Part shown: in pieces, positions 17,298 through 26,342 of the stretch | Layout: each line of letters opens with the position of its first letter | Numbering within the stretch: the stretch's first letter is position 1 | Assembly: GCF_001646945.1 (NCBI RefSeq) | Contig: NZ_LUTV01000001.1 | Span: forward strand, 164,449-213,290 | Reading direction: 5' to 3' | From: Endozoicomonas ascidiicola | GTDB taxonomy: Bacteria > Pseudomonadota > Gammaproteobacteria > Pseudomonadales > Endozoicomonadaceae | DNA: 48,842 nt | Notes under the pieces: model-generated | Database searches by the model: none | Told to the model about the DNA's origin: nothing | The model's input: the letters and a program-made list of their open reading frames with translations, nothing else | Translations under genes and position numbers: made by a program

Positions 17298-18044
17298 TCA
17301 GCCCAGCTGTTCCATCACCTCAGCAGAAATATCCGCATTGGTGTAAACGTTTTGCACATCGTCCAGATCTTCCAGACGATCAATCAGCTTCATGATTTTT
17401 TCTGCGCCAGCTAAATCCAGTTCTGTTTGCAGAGAAGCGATCATAGCGACCTCGCCACCAGCCGGTGTCAAGCCAACTGCTTCCAGTGCATCTTTGACCG
17501 CCATGAACTCAGTCCATTCAGTCAGCACTTCGATGGAACCATCATCATTGGTCACAACGTCTTCAGCACCGGCTTCCAGAGCGGCGTCCATCACCTGCTC
17601 TTCATCGGCACCTTCTTCAAAGAAGATCTGACCTTTGCGTTCAAACATGTACGCAACGGAACCGTCAGTCCCAAGGTTGCCGCCGTGTTTGGAGAATGCA
17701 TGACGCACTTCTGCAACGGTACGGTTACGGTTGTCAGTCAAGCATTCAACCAGTACCGCAATACCACCAGCGCCATAACCTTCGTAGGTGACTTCTTCCA
17801 TATTGGAATCGTCATCACCACCAGCACCCCGAGCAACAGCGCGGTTGATGGTGTCACGAGTCATGTTGGCGGCCAGCGCTTTATCAACGACCGCTCTTAG
17901 TTTTGGATTGTCTTCAACCGCTCCGCCACCTTCTTTGGCAGCAACCACCAGCTCACGGATGATTTTGGTAAAGACCTTTCCCCGCTTGGCGTCCTGTGCA
18001 GCCTTGCGGTGTTTAATGTTGGCCCATTTACTATGACCTGCCAT
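17298..18044 (-). CDS. yebC: YebC/PmpR family regulatory protein (TACO1 family)
   Basis: 248 residues, full length for the family. The N-terminus [20 protein letters not shown] is diagnostic. Members bind DNA or the ribosome; some act as transcriptional regulators, and recent work on the family points to relief of ribosome stalling at proline runs. It lies 57 bases after aspS and upstream of ruvC, the common aspS-yebC-ruvCAB order, though a CAP-Gly gene and a strong terminator now separate it from ruvC. Confidence 0.96.
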   Translation of the reverse strand: MAGHSKWANIKHRKAAQDAKRGKVFTKIIRELVVAAKEGGGAVEDNPKLRAVVDKALAANMTRDTINRAVARGAGGDDDSNMEEVTYEGYGAGGIAVLVECLTDNRNRTVAEVRHAFSKHGGNLGTDGSVAYMFERKGQIFFEEGADEEQVMDAALEAGAEDVVTNDDGSIEVLTEWTEFMAVKDALEAVGLTPAGGEVAMIASLQTELDLAGAEKIMKLIDRLEDLDDVQNVYTNADISAEVMEQLG

Positions 18045-18101
18045 AGAAAACCTCTGTTTTGAACTTTACTGGCAGCCTCTAAAGAAGCTGCCACTTATAA
18101 A

Positions 18102-19886
18102 TCAGTGACTGGTTGCAGAAGCCGGATCGCGACGAATACGCAGATTCAAATCACTCAGCTGCTGGCTTTCCACTTCACCCGGTGCCTGAGTCAGCAAACA
18201 GGACGCTGACTGAGTTTTCGGGAAGGCAATCACTTCGCGAATGTTGGTTGTACCGCACAGCAACATCACCAGACGATCCAGACCAAAGGCCAGACCACCG
18301 TGAGGCGGCGCACCGTACTTCAGGGCATCCAGCAGGAAGCCAAACTTCTCACGCTGCTCTTCTTCCTGAATATTCAGTACACGGAATACCGCTTCCTGCA
18401 TATCCTGACGGTGGATACGAACAGAACCACCGCCCACTTCATAACCATTCAACACCATATCGTAGGCGCGAGACAAGGCTGCCTTTGGATTGGCTTCCAG
18501 CTCTTCTGGAGAACAGGTTGGCGCGGTGAATGGGTGATGCAGTGCGGTCAGAGAGCCATCATCGTTTTCTTCAAACATTGGGAAATCAACAACCCAAAGC
18601 GGCGCCCAATCGCAAGTGTAAAGATTCAGATCTTCACCCACTTTGCTACGCAGTGCACCCAGCGCTTCGTTTACGATGTTTTCTTTATCTGCACCGAAGA
18701 ACACGATGTCACCATTAGCTGCGCCAATGCGAGACATGATGTTCATGGTCGCGTCATCACCCAGGAACTTGATGATTGGCGACTGCAGGCCTTCAACGCC
18801 TTTTTCCAGCTCATTCACCTTGATCCATGCCAAACCTTTCGCACCATAGATGCTGACGAACTTGGTGTAGTCGTCAATCTGCTTACGGCTCAGTTCGGCA
18901 CCGCCGGTGACTTTCAGCGCAGCAACACGGCCTTTTGGATCTTCAGCCGGGCCTTTGAACACTTTGAAATCAACGCCCGCCATCAGATCAGCAACGTCAA
19001 CGATTTCCAGTGGGATTCGCATGTCTGGCTTATCAGAACCAAAGCGCTTGATAGCGTCAGCATAAGTCATCTGTGGGAATGCACCGCCGAGATCAACACC
19101 TTTCACTTCTGTGAACAGTTTCTTAATCAAGGATTCGGTAAGACCCATAATCTGTTCTTCTTCCAGGAAGGAAGTTTCGATATCGATCTGGGTGAATTCT
19201 GGCTGACGATCAGCACGTAAGTCTTCATCACGGAAACATTTAACAATCTGATAGTAGCGGTCAAAACCAGAAACCATCAGCATCTGTTTGAACAGCTGTG
19301 GAGACTGTGGAAGCGCGTAGAAATGCCCAGGGTGAACACGACTTGGCACCAGATAATCACGGGCACCTTCTGGCGTCGCGCGAGTCAGCATTGGCGTTTC
19401 GATATCCAGGAAGCCGTTGTCTTCCATGTAGCGGCGAACTACAGAAGTCGCCTTACTGCGGATAATCATTTTTTCCTGCATCTCCGGACGACGCAGGTCA
19501 ATCACACGATGACGCAGACGAACGTCTTCGCCTACATCAGTATAACCTTCGATCTGGAACGGAGGTGTTTGCGCCTGGTTCAGGATTTCTACCTGCTTAC
19601 CCAGCACTTCGATTTCACCGGTGGTCATGTTCTTGTTCACGGTACCTTCCGGGCGTGGACGAACAAAGCCGGTGATTTTCAGAACGTATTCGCTGCGCGC
19701 CTTATCCGCCAGGGCAAACGCTTCTACGGTATCCGGATCAACCACAACCTGAGTCAGGCCTTCGCGGTCACGCAGATCCAGAAAGATAACACCACCGTGA
19801 TCACGACGGCGATGTACCCATCCGCACAGGGTGACTTCCTGCCCATCGTGGGAAAGATTCAGTTCGCCGCAATAATGGCTGCGCAT
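18102..19886 (-). CDS. aspS: Aspartyl-tRNA synthetase
   Basis: 594 residues, the length of bacterial AspRS. N-terminal OB-fold anticodon-binding domain ([20 protein letters not shown]), class II catalytic core with motif 2 ([19 protein letters not shown]), the bacterial GAD insertion about 290-420, and motif 3 ([17 protein letters not shown]). Charges tRNA-Asp in the cytoplasm. It is followed by yebC, probably on the same transcript. Confidence 0.98.
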   Translation of the reverse strand: MRSHYCGELNLSHDGQEVTLCGWVHRRRDHGGVIFLDLRDREGLTQVVVDPDTVEAFALADKARSEYVLKITGFVRPRPEGTVNKNMTTGEIEVLGKQVEILNQAQTPPFQIEGYTDVGEDVRLRHRVIDLRRPEMQEKMIIRSKATSVVRRYMEDNGFLDIETPMLTRATPEGARDYLVPSRVHPGHFYALPQSPQLFKQMLMVSGFDRYYQIVKCFRDEDLRADRQPEFTQIDIETSFLEEEQIMGLTESLIKKLFTEVKGVDLGGAFPQMTYADAIKRFGSDKPDMRIPLEIVDVADLMAGVDFKVFKGPAEDPKGRVAALKVTGGAELSRKQIDDYTKFVSIYGAKGLAWIKVNELEKGVEGLQSPIIKFLGDDATMNIMSRIGAANGDIVFFGADKENIVNEALGALRSKVGEDLNLYTCDWAPLWVVDFPMFEENDDGSLTALHHPFTAPTCSPEELEANPKAALSRAYDMVLNGYEVGGGSVRIHRQDMQEAVFRVLNIQEEEQREKFGFLLDALKYGAPPHGGLAFGLDRLVMLLCGTTNIREVIAFPKTQSASCLLTQAPGEVESQQLSDLNLRIRRDPASATSH

Positions 19887-19947
19887 AATATACCTCTTAT
19901 CAGGAACTCAAAAACTTCACATCCGACACAATCGTGCGGAATACAAA

Positions 19948-20220
19948 TCAATCGCTGGTTGCCGCACAACCGCCACAGCCGCTTTTAGTGTCTTTCGACG
20001 GGCAGTGGTTATCACTGGAAGCCAGGTTCTTCTTGCTTCCACCTTTAAAATCGGTTTCGTACCAACCGCTGCCACCCAGACGAAACGCCGGGGCACTCAA
20101 CAACTTCTTCAGTGCCGGTTCGCCACAGGCCGGGCAATCGCATAACGGGGCATCACTGAATTTTTGAATGGCTTCAGTGACTTCAGAGCACTGCTCGCAC
20201 TGGTATTCATAGATCGGCAT
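19948..20220 (-). CDS. FmdB-type zinc ribbon protein
   Basis: 90 residues from the ATG at 20220, giving the family start MPIYEYQCEQCSEV. Two CxxC knuckles (CEQC and CPAC) form the zinc ribbon, and the conserved GSGWYETDF segment follows. The C-terminus has a CGGC pair. FmdB-type proteins are regarded as putative regulators, and their exact role is unclear. The gene next to aspS is a common arrangement. The longer frame to 20313 has no family match upstream of this Met. Confidence 0.88.
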   Translation of the reverse strand: MPIYEYQCEQCSEVTEAIQKFSDAPLCDCPACGEPALKKLLSAPAFRLGGSGWYETDFKGGSKKNLASSDNHCPSKDTKSGCGGCAATSD

Positions 20221-20350
20221 CGACGCTGGTCTACCTTTACTCTCAACTTTCTTACAATGAATCCTCCACACCGGGCAGGTGCGGATTTTCGCAAAACCGC
20301 CATTATACCCCAAAGGCAGAGAGAGTCAGCCGTTGTCAATAAAAAAGGGG

Positions 20351-20382
20351 AAATTAAAAAGCCCCGTTAGTGCTAACGCGGC
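20351..20382 (-). terminator. Intrinsic terminator after the 524-residue coiled-coil gene
   Basis: On the minus strand GCC-G-CGTTAG and CTAACG-G-GGC (20361-20382) form a stem with a two-base loop and one mismatch, followed by TTTTTAATTT. It lies 36 bases past the stop at 20418. Confidence 0.85.
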
Positions 20383-20417
20383 TTATTGGTAGAATCAAAC
20401 GGTTTAAAAGAATGGCA

Positions 20418-21992
20418 TCAAGCCCAACCACCTTTTTTGATCGTTGCCTGGGCATCCTCCTTCCCTTTCTGAATAACCGTCATCAGTTCCTGCATCTGCA
20501 TTTCTGAATCCAGAAAGCTATTAACCTGCTCCTTGGAGGCTTGTTCCAGCCCAGCTTGCTGAATCAACGCATCACCAAACTCTGAGAGTTGTTCAGTTAG
20601 CAGGAGGCGAGCAAAGACGATAGGACTATCCGCACCTTCGAGGCTCAAGTTATCACCAAGATAAGTCTGCCCAGTTGAATGACCAACATGATCACCGTTA
20701 AAGTCCCGAGCCAGAAGAATGACCGACAGTGCCTGATAAATATCTTCTACCGCATAATCAGGCGTTGAATCATTCACTCTGAAATCGTTTGCCTCTCGGA
20801 TTTGCCCAGGTGCGTATTGCTTCAGCAAACCACCAAATATTTGCTGTATCAGCTCTTTTCTGCGCTGTTCACCTGCGGCCTGGCTGGCTACTTTCTCGGT
20901 CTGACCCGAACCCACATTAGTAAAATCCAACTGTTGTATCCTCGCCAGCTCATCCTGCAAAACCTGCTCCATTTCTTCACTTTCAAAGTACTGGCGCAAA
21001 CGTTGCAGCTCGAGCTTAAGCTCATGCAAGCGCTCTTCACCGGACTCAATGTTTTCTTTGAAAAATACTCGTCCCGGCTCCACCGACAGCGCCCGATGAA
21101 TAATATCTTCATATAAATAGAGAGTGAACAGCACTTCTTTTACCGTCAACTCTGTCAGCTTTTCCGCCCGCGCTTTTTCCGCTGCTTCAATTGACGCTTT
21201 CAGTTTTTTTATTTCTTCCTGAATCTCGCTCATTTCTGCACCCAGTTCACTCAACTCTTCATTAATCAAAAGCAAGTGTTCTGGATTAACTGGGTTACCA
21301 TTTTTTACAGCGGTATTAATGTCTTTTAATACAGAGATAACTTCCGGGTGATGTTTATAAGCCTGCTGCACCGCTAAAATAATATCGTTGTGGTTTTCAG
21401 CAACACCACCCTGAGCTGCGGTGAGCGCAAGCATTAACTGCCCATGCACTGCTTGCGTACTGGCCAACTCTCTGATTATATCCGCGAGCTCCAGCCTTAA
21501 CGCAACCAACTGCTCTCCAATTTGTGCGATTTCAGTAACCAGCACGGCAACCTCAAGTTTCATTTCCTGATACTGCCGCCGCTCCTCTGCCGCAGTGGCA
21601 ATCCTCTGCGCATTATTGACAATTTTCAGGTCGCTAATCATGCCTCTCAACACAATCAGTAATGTGGTTGAATCCGCTTGAAAATCGAAGTTGCCGGTTC
21701 TGAGATAGTCGTTATAACTGGATAACTGACCGGTAATCATTTTGAGTTTTTTCTGAAAAGGCAGCTCGGTATTTACATCACCACTGTCGTCCATTGATGG
21801 TTCATCAAGCGTCACAGAGTCCATTTTTGTTGAGACACTTATGCCTTTCTCGTGTGATTTCGCACGGGAGACTGTTGACTCGGGGCTGTACCCGGAACTG
21901 ATTTCACCTTTGGGTGACTGCTCACTGCCCGAAACAGCACCCATCGAAGGAGCATCTGAAGTAGTGCCTGCTTTATTGATTGAATCCGCCAT
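20418..21992 (-). CDS. Coiled-coil protein, putative type III secretion substrate (paralogue A)
   Basis: 524 residues, unknown family. The N-terminal 75 residues are Ser/Gly/Asp-rich and probably disordered, as in many type III substrates, and include SSGYSPES. Residues 80-180 share a distinctive motif with the gene at 22382: LLIVLRGMISDLKIVNNAQR (111-130). Long coiled coils follow (about 140-180 and 240-280), then an alpha-helical C-terminus. No long hydrophobic segment is present. Start: ATG with GGAGG seven bases upstream. It is last in the cassette chaperone / paralogue B / paralogue A and ends at a terminator. A translocon-like or effector role is inferred from the neighbouring SycD-like chaperone. 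Confidence 0.8.
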   Translation of the reverse strand: MADSINKAGTTSDAPSMGAVSGSEQSPKGEISSGYSPESTVSRAKSHEKGISVSTKMDSVTLDEPSMDDSGDVNTELPFQKKLKMITGQLSSYNDYLRTGNFDFQADSTTLLIVLRGMISDLKIVNNAQRIATAAEERRQYQEMKLEVAVLVTEIAQIGEQLVALRLELADIIRELASTQAVHGQLMLALTAAQGGVAENHNDIILAVQQAYKHHPEVISVLKDINTAVKNGNPVNPEHLLLINEELSELGAEMSEIQEEIKKLKASIEAAEKARAEKLTELTVKEVLFTLYLYEDIIHRALSVEPGRVFFKENIESGEERLHELKLELQRLRQYFESEEMEQVLQDELARIQQLDFTNVGSGQTEKVASQAAGEQRRKELIQQIFGGLLKQYAPGQIREANDFRVNDSTPDYAVEDIYQALSVILLARDFNGDHVGHSTGQTYLGDNLSLEGADSPIVFARLLLTEQLSEFGDALIQQAGLEQASKEQVNSFLDSEMQMQELMTVIQKGKEDAQATIKKGGWA

Positions 21993-22031
21993 AGTAATCC
22001 TCCATGATCACTAACTGGTGCATAACTGCAC

Positions 22032-22300
22032 GATCGTATCGCAAAAGCCCTGGTTCCCATGCTTTGCGTGGGAACCCACATGTCTACCCCTTTGAAAATC
22101 AAGTGATATGCATTCCCACGCAGAGCGAGGGTGTCGCAAAAGGTATATTGATAAGGATAAAACACTTAGTCGTCATCTCCGCGCAGGCGGAGATCCACTG
22201 TTCGTGGTAGGTTCCCGCCTACGCGGGAACGACGATATTAGAATATTTAGCCCTTCTCACCCTTTCGCGACAATCTCAGAGCATGGGAACGAGGTGTTTG
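22032..22300. repeat. Cluster of short palindromic repeats between the two coiled-coil paralogues
   Basis: The gene-free 390-base gap (21993-22381) is mostly repeats: a perfect palindrome-like GTTCCCAT-GCTTTGC-GTGGGAAC unit at 22053-22075, a related CATTCCCACGCAGAGCGAGG at 22111-22130, two dRS3-like units (ATCTCCGCGCAGGCGGAGAT at 22175-22194 and GTTCCCGCCTACGCGGGAAC at 22211-22230), and GAGCATGGGAACGAGGTGTTT near 22280-22300. Related units recur at 34690-34910. Confidence 0.7.
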
Positions 22301-22381
22301 AGGTTTTGCAATACTCTCTGCACATCGGGGAATATTTTTGTAACCGTATTTTGTAATCGAGAATTTAACAGCGCTTGACGA

Positions 22382-23929
22382 TCAAGCTCTGTTAGCTCTT
22401 CGTATCGCCGCCTGAGAAAGCGTCTGATCTTTTCTGGCGTTCAGAACCAATTCATCCACTTTACGCTCAGCATCCAGAACCCGGGAAATCTGATCTCTTG
22501 ATACTCCATCCAAAACGGGTTGCTGATCCAGCTTTGCGGCCAACTCACCCAGTTCGTCAATCATCTTTTCTCTGAGTAGCGATAAAGCGAAAGAGCCGGA
22601 GTTATCATCAGTCAGGGCGTTATTACCGTGATGATTTTCAATACCTGATAACAGCACCACCGCCAGGGCTTCTGAAACACTCTGAATATCCTGTGGCGAA
22701 GGTGTATCTTGATTGTTAATAAAATTCAAAGTGTCTGCATTCTGTAGGTCAAACACTTCCGCCAAGTCTCCGAATATCTCCGGCAATAATACTTCTCGAA
22801 GTTGAACCGCAATACCTTGTGGATCAATATTTGCATATTGACGTTGGTCACTTTCAATAGCGTCCTGCTTAACGGAAGTGAGTAATAAAGAATCCTGCAA
22901 AGCTCTTGAAGAATCTTCGTCTTCAAAAAGTTTCAAGAGTCTCTTTAAATCCTCTTGAAGTGCGTCAACTCTTTTTTCTCCTACCTCTCGCTGCCCCTTC
23001 TCATCTGTTATGGCCGGGTCAAACATATAAGCACGGGTCAGTACTTCTTCTTGTTCAGTTACCGCCAATATTGCGATTATTATCGCCAGCAGAATTTTAT
23101 TATTCTCATTGGTTGCTTTCAGGCTTGCTATTTCAGAGGTTAAAGTAGCTACCTCTGCTTGAAGCGTATTAACGACGCCCTGCAAACGCGCAATTTCATT
23201 GCCCACCAGGGACACTTGGTCCGGATCCGGTGCCTCACCAGAAACAGCAGATTTATGAATGTGATTAATAGCAGCAATGATTTCTGGCTGCCCTGAAAAA
23301 GCAGAAGTTAGTGCAATGACCAACTCAGGATCTGCGGTATCACCTGCTTCTGCCGTAGACAATGAAGACATCAACACACCCAAAACCGAAACCGATGCAT
23401 TAGTGGCAAGTTCAGTGAGCGTATCAGCCAGTTCCTCTTCCTTTGCGCCAATTTCACCCTCAATCCTGACAATTTCGACTTTCAGGGGAGCAGCCTCCAG
23501 CCGCAGCTCTTGTAGAGCTTGTCGCTCATTAGCAACGGTAGCGATGTTCTGAGCGTTGTTAATCGTCTTCAAATCGCTCACAAACCCACGCAACACCAAA
23601 AGAATCGAGGCAGTATCTGACTGAACATCAAAGCCACCTGACTCTATGTGGTTACTGTAGAATGAAAGCAATCTTGTGGTCGCTACCAGCCGCCGACCAA
23701 TAGCTTGTTGTAATGTATCTTCAGCAACTTCATCAGAAGCCGTCGGAGAATCAAGAGAAACCTCACTACTTTCAGAAGCCGCTCCATCACCTTCGGTGTA
23801 TGACACTGAATCATCGGAACCATAACCACTACTGACAGGGCTTTCCGCATCACTGCTCTCAGCAACGGTTGTTGATGAAACTGGCTCTGTGGATGGCGTA
23901 CTGCCACTGCCGCTTATTGGGCTTGTCAT
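22382..23929 (-). CDS. Coiled-coil protein, putative type III secretion substrate (paralogue B)
   Basis: 515 residues, homologous along its length to the gene at 20418. Shared features: a Ser/Thr-rich acidic N-terminus with SSGYGSDD, the core LLVLRGFVSDLKTINNAQNI (110-129), coiled coil about 135-175 and 245-275, and a similar C-terminal end. It differs in a short hydrophobic stretch, ILLAIIIAILAV (279-290), that could contact a membrane. A perfect AGGAGG precedes the ATG at 23929, 30 bases after the stop of the SycD-like gene, so the two are almost surely co-transcribed. The order chaperone then substrate is typical of class II type III chaperones with translocators. No named family recognised. 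Confidence 0.82.
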   Translation of the reverse strand: MTSPISGSGSTPSTEPVSSTTVAESSDAESPVSSGYGSDDSVSYTEGDGAASESSEVSLDSPTASDEVAEDTLQQAIGRRLVATTRLLSFYSNHIESGGFDVQSDTASILLVLRGFVSDLKTINNAQNIATVANERQALQELRLEAAPLKVEIVRIEGEIGAKEEELADTLTELATNASVSVLGVLMSSLSTAEAGDTADPELVIALTSAFSGQPEIIAAINHIHKSAVSGEAPDPDQVSLVGNEIARLQGVVNTLQAEVATLTSEIASLKATNENNKILLAIIIAILAVTEQEEVLTRAYMFDPAITDEKGQREVGEKRVDALQEDLKRLLKLFEDEDSSRALQDSLLLTSVKQDAIESDQRQYANIDPQGIAVQLREVLLPEIFGDLAEVFDLQNADTLNFINNQDTPSPQDIQSVSEALAVVLLSGIENHHGNNALTDDNSGSFALSLLREKMIDELGELAAKLDQQPVLDGVSRDQISRVLDAERKVDELVLNARKDQTLSQAAIRRANRA

Positions 23930-23959
23930 AGAAACCTCCTCCCTGAATCCAATATTCCT

Positions 23960-24424
23960 TTATCTTTTATTTTTCAACGCCGCAAACAGGCGCTGGGCAA
24001 TGTGTAATTCGCTTTTCCACCGAACACCTTTCTGCGCTCTGAAGATCGCTTCGGACAGCGATTTCAAAGCCAGCGTTTTCTGATTCATGGCCTTAAAACT
24101 TTTACCCATCACCAGAGAAGCCCTTGGGTCTTTTGGCTCGATTTTTTCGGCGTAGGAAAGTGACGCTATCGCCAGATCAAATCGCCCAAGTTCAAACAGA
24201 GACATTCCCAACCCAAGAAAGTAACGATGGCAAGTGTGGTTCATCAAACAAAGGTGACGAAAAATTGTCACTGCGTCTTTATATTGGCCAGCATTAAACT
24301 GGGTGAACGCCACCTTATAGGCTTCATCCAGCTGGCTTTGACTGATGTTGCGGAGTTTCTGAAAAGTGCCGCCCTGAGCCATCCAGCCCAGTACGTTAGA
24401 CGCGGTAGTCGGTTGGTTATCCAT
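23960..24424 (-). CDS. SycD/LcrH-family type III secretion chaperone
   Basis: 154 residues from the ATG at 24424; an in-frame TTG at 24451 would add nine. The family layout is clear: a leading helix with GGT (LGWMAQGGTFQKL), then three TPRs with the LcrH/SycD signature (AYKVAFTQFNAGQYKDAVTI, FRHLCLMNH, YFLGLGMSLFELGRFDLAIA). These chaperones bind the N-terminal region of translocator proteins (YopB/YopD, IpaB/IpaC) before export. It directly precedes two paralogous coiled-coil genes, its likely clients. No type III apparatus gene is in the window, so the cassette is detached from its machine or lies far from it. Confidence 0.85.
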   Translation of the reverse strand: MDNQPTTASNVLGWMAQGGTFQKLRNISQSQLDEAYKVAFTQFNAGQYKDAVTIFRHLCLMNHTCHRYFLGLGMSLFELGRFDLAIASLSYAEKIEPKDPRASLVMGKSFKAMNQKTLALKSLSEAIFRAQKGVRWKSELHIAQRLFAALKNKR

Positions 24425-24520
24425 GCCCCTGAGAGCCTCATCCCTGCACAAAATCCCTGATAGTTACTGAAGTATAACCAGTCTGACAGGATTGAACGGG
24501 ATCATTGGTCTTATGGGCAT

Positions 24521-24550
24521 AAAAAAAGAGGGCACAAGGCCCTCTTTTAT
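24521..24550 (-). terminator. Bidirectional intrinsic terminator after the porin gene
   Basis: GAGGGC (24528-24533) and GCCCTC (24539-24544) with a five-base loop, A7 on the left and T4 on the right. Lies 19 bases past the porin stop at 24569. Confidence 0.85.
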
Positions 24551-24568
24551 ATAGCTGTGACAGCGGGT

Positions 24569-25816
24569 TTAGAATGCTGCTACAGAGTAGGTCAGGTAGA
24601 AACGGTTTACGTCAATATCGTTTTTGTCGAGATTCTCAGTACCACCACCAGTTTTAGGTGCAATACCTTCTTCACGATAGTTCGTATACAACCATGCAAC
24701 AGACAGACCTTCAAATGATCCGTCAAAAGCGTAGGATACATAACTGCCGTATTCACGACGTTCGAAGCCGTCGACACCCTTAGCATCTTTACCCTTGCCA
24801 TACCACACATCAACACTCAGCCCCTCAAGGCCCTGATCAGCAAAGTTATAGCCGCCATTAACTACATAAGCTTTCTCATCTTCATTTGCGTAGTCTGCCC
24901 ACAGAGCAAGACTAGAGTTGAAGCTACCATTGTTACCACCAATACCATAATCAGCGTCGTAGTTGCCGTCTTTGGTTTTGTTGTAACCTACACCTACATA
25001 GCCATTGCCATAGTTATAGGTTGCATTCAGGTTATGGTACTTGGATTCAGTCTTAGTGCCATCAACTTCCAATTTACCGTAACGAATATCTAAATCAACT
25101 GAACTCATGTCGTCCAAGTCAAATCCGTAACCAGCTTTCAGGAAGGTTTGCTCTTTTCCTTTATCAACTTCTCCATACTCAGCGGCAAGGCCAAGACCTT
25201 CATAACTGTAATTAGCGCCAATGATTTGAAGGTCTTCACCAGTTGTCGTTTTATTGCTGAGAGCTGAGTCATCACGACCGCTTACACCGGTAATTTCAGT
25301 GAAATAGAAATTCGCACCACCAAAGCCTGCTGAAAGATCGTATCCCATAGAGCTTGCGGCTACGAGACGAGAACCTGAATCGCTGTAAGTTTCAGTACCA
25401 CGTTTCTTAACACCGACAGAACCAGCAAAATCAACACCACTTAAGGTGGTACGAGCTTTCAGGTAAGCCTGCTGGAAACCAGAGAAATCATTTCCATCTT
25501 TGCCATTACTAGCTTTTGGGACGTTAGAGAAAGAGTTATCGTTATCAAGAGCGCCTACATATCCAGCTGTAACAACGGCTCCTACCAGATCATTTACATA
25601 ACCAGTATCGAAATCAGCAACCAGTGCATGCGCCCACTCACTAGTTTTACCTTCATTGCCGCTCTTATTCTTGTTGTCGTAATCCCAGTAGTAGTTCTTA
25701 TAAGTAAACGTCAGACTAGGATCAATCGTTACAATTTCTTCAGCAGCCTGAACAGAGGTAGAAGCCACGGCTGCAGCAACAGCTACACCCAGTACGCTTT
25801 TGGCGAGGGTTTTCAT
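24569..25816 (-). CDS. Outer membrane porin, OprD/chitoporin-like
   Basis: 415 residues with a clear signal peptide (MKTLAKSVLGVAVAAAVAST, cleavage near VQAAEE). The mature part is rich in Gly, Tyr, Asp and alternating beta strands, and ends in an aromatic residue (FYLTYSVAAF), the outer membrane assembly signature. The early segment SEWAHALVADFDTGYVND fits the OprD family. OprD-type porins take up amino acids, peptides or small sugars; the substrate cannot be read here. It has its own promoter region upstream and a strong terminator downstream, as expected for an abundant protein. Confidence 0.85.
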   Translation of the reverse strand: MKTLAKSVLGVAVAAAVASTSVQAAEEIVTIDPSLTFTYKNYYWDYDNKNKSGNEGKTSEWAHALVADFDTGYVNDLVGAVVTAGYVGALDNDNSFSNVPKASNGKDGNDFSGFQQAYLKARTTLSGVDFAGSVGVKKRGTETYSDSGSRLVAASSMGYDLSAGFGGANFYFTEITGVSGRDDSALSNKTTTGEDLQIIGANYSYEGLGLAAEYGEVDKGKEQTFLKAGYGFDLDDMSSVDLDIRYGKLEVDGTKTESKYHNLNATYNYGNGYVGVGYNKTKDGNYDADYGIGGNNGSFNSSLALWADYANEDEKAYVVNGGYNFADQGLEGLSVDVWYGKGKDAKGVDGFERREYGSYVSYAFDGSFEGLSVAWLYTNYREEGIAPKTGGGTENLDKNDIDVNRFYLTYSVAAF

Positions 25817-25956
25817 AATCGGAATTGCTCCCTGTAGTGTGTGTTCTATTTATTATTGCGACTATCACCAACCGACATAAGCGGTTCCCCTTGGCGATAT
25901 ACTACTTAACGCAACGTGAAACCATTCTTTACCATCACCGGACAAAATGCAACCAC

Positions 25957-25985
25957 AAAAAAAGGGGCTTTTTAGCCCCTTTGTC
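25957..25985 (-). terminator. Intrinsic terminator after the HU-like gene
   Basis: AAAGGGGCT (25961-25969) pairs with AGCCCCTTT (25974-25982) around a TTTT loop, with an A run on one side. It is 19 bases past the stop at 26001. Confidence 0.85.
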
Positions 25986-26000
25986 AATACGCAATTTCGC

Positions 26001-26342
26001 CTACGAAGTCGCAAACTCTTTCAACTTCTTCAGCGGTCTTACTTTCACCTGAATAGATGCCGGCTTGGCAGCCACATCCATCAACTCACCTGGCCTGAAT
26101 GGATTGGGCACACCTTTTTTGGCTTTTTGCGCCGGTTTCTTTTTCGTAATAATTTTCAGCAACCCTGGCAAGGTAAACTCACCACAGCCACGTTTTTTGA
26201 TGTGCCGTTCAACCAGATCACCCAGCTCATCCATCACATCGTTGACTTGCCGGCGACTTAACCCGGTGTTTTCAGAGATTTCTGAAAGCATCTGGGTTTT
26301 GGTGTATTTATCTTTAATAGCGGGGGCTTTTTTAGCGGCCAT
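26001..26342 (-). CDS. HU-family DNA-binding protein
   Basis: 113 residues from the ATG at 26342 (MAAKKAPAIKDKYTKTQM), with AGGAG eight bases upstream. The HU/IHF fold is visible: helices about 15-55 (LSEISENTGLSRRQVNDVMD), then GEFTLPGLLKI and the arm region with NPFRPGELMDV. The basic Lys/Ala-rich N-terminal extension and KKKPAQKAKK insertion make it longer than classical HU of about 90 residues. It is a nucleoid protein of the extended HU type found in many proteobacteria. Confidence 0.9.
   Translation of the reverse strand: MAAKKAPAIKDKYTKTQMLSEISENTGLSRRQVNDVMDELGDLVERHIKKRGCGEFTLPGLLKIITKKKPAQKAKKGVPNPFRPGELMDVAAKPASIQVKVRPLKKLKEFATS

Noticed and set aside
18300-19220. 306-codon plus-strand reading frame antisense to aspS
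   Set aside because: It lies fully inside aspS, has no family features and no ribosome binding site; aspS is certain. The frame at 19323-19988 is mostly antisense to aspS too and is rejected for the same reasons.
22032-22300. CRISPR array
   Set aside because: The repeats differ in sequence and orientation, are palindromic, and have no regular spacer length; no cas genes are near.
20418-23929. Assignment of the two coiled-coil paralogues as YopB/IpaB or YopD translocators
   Set aside because: They lack the long paired hydrophobic regions of those families; only one has a 12-residue hydrophobic stretch. Left as putative substrates.
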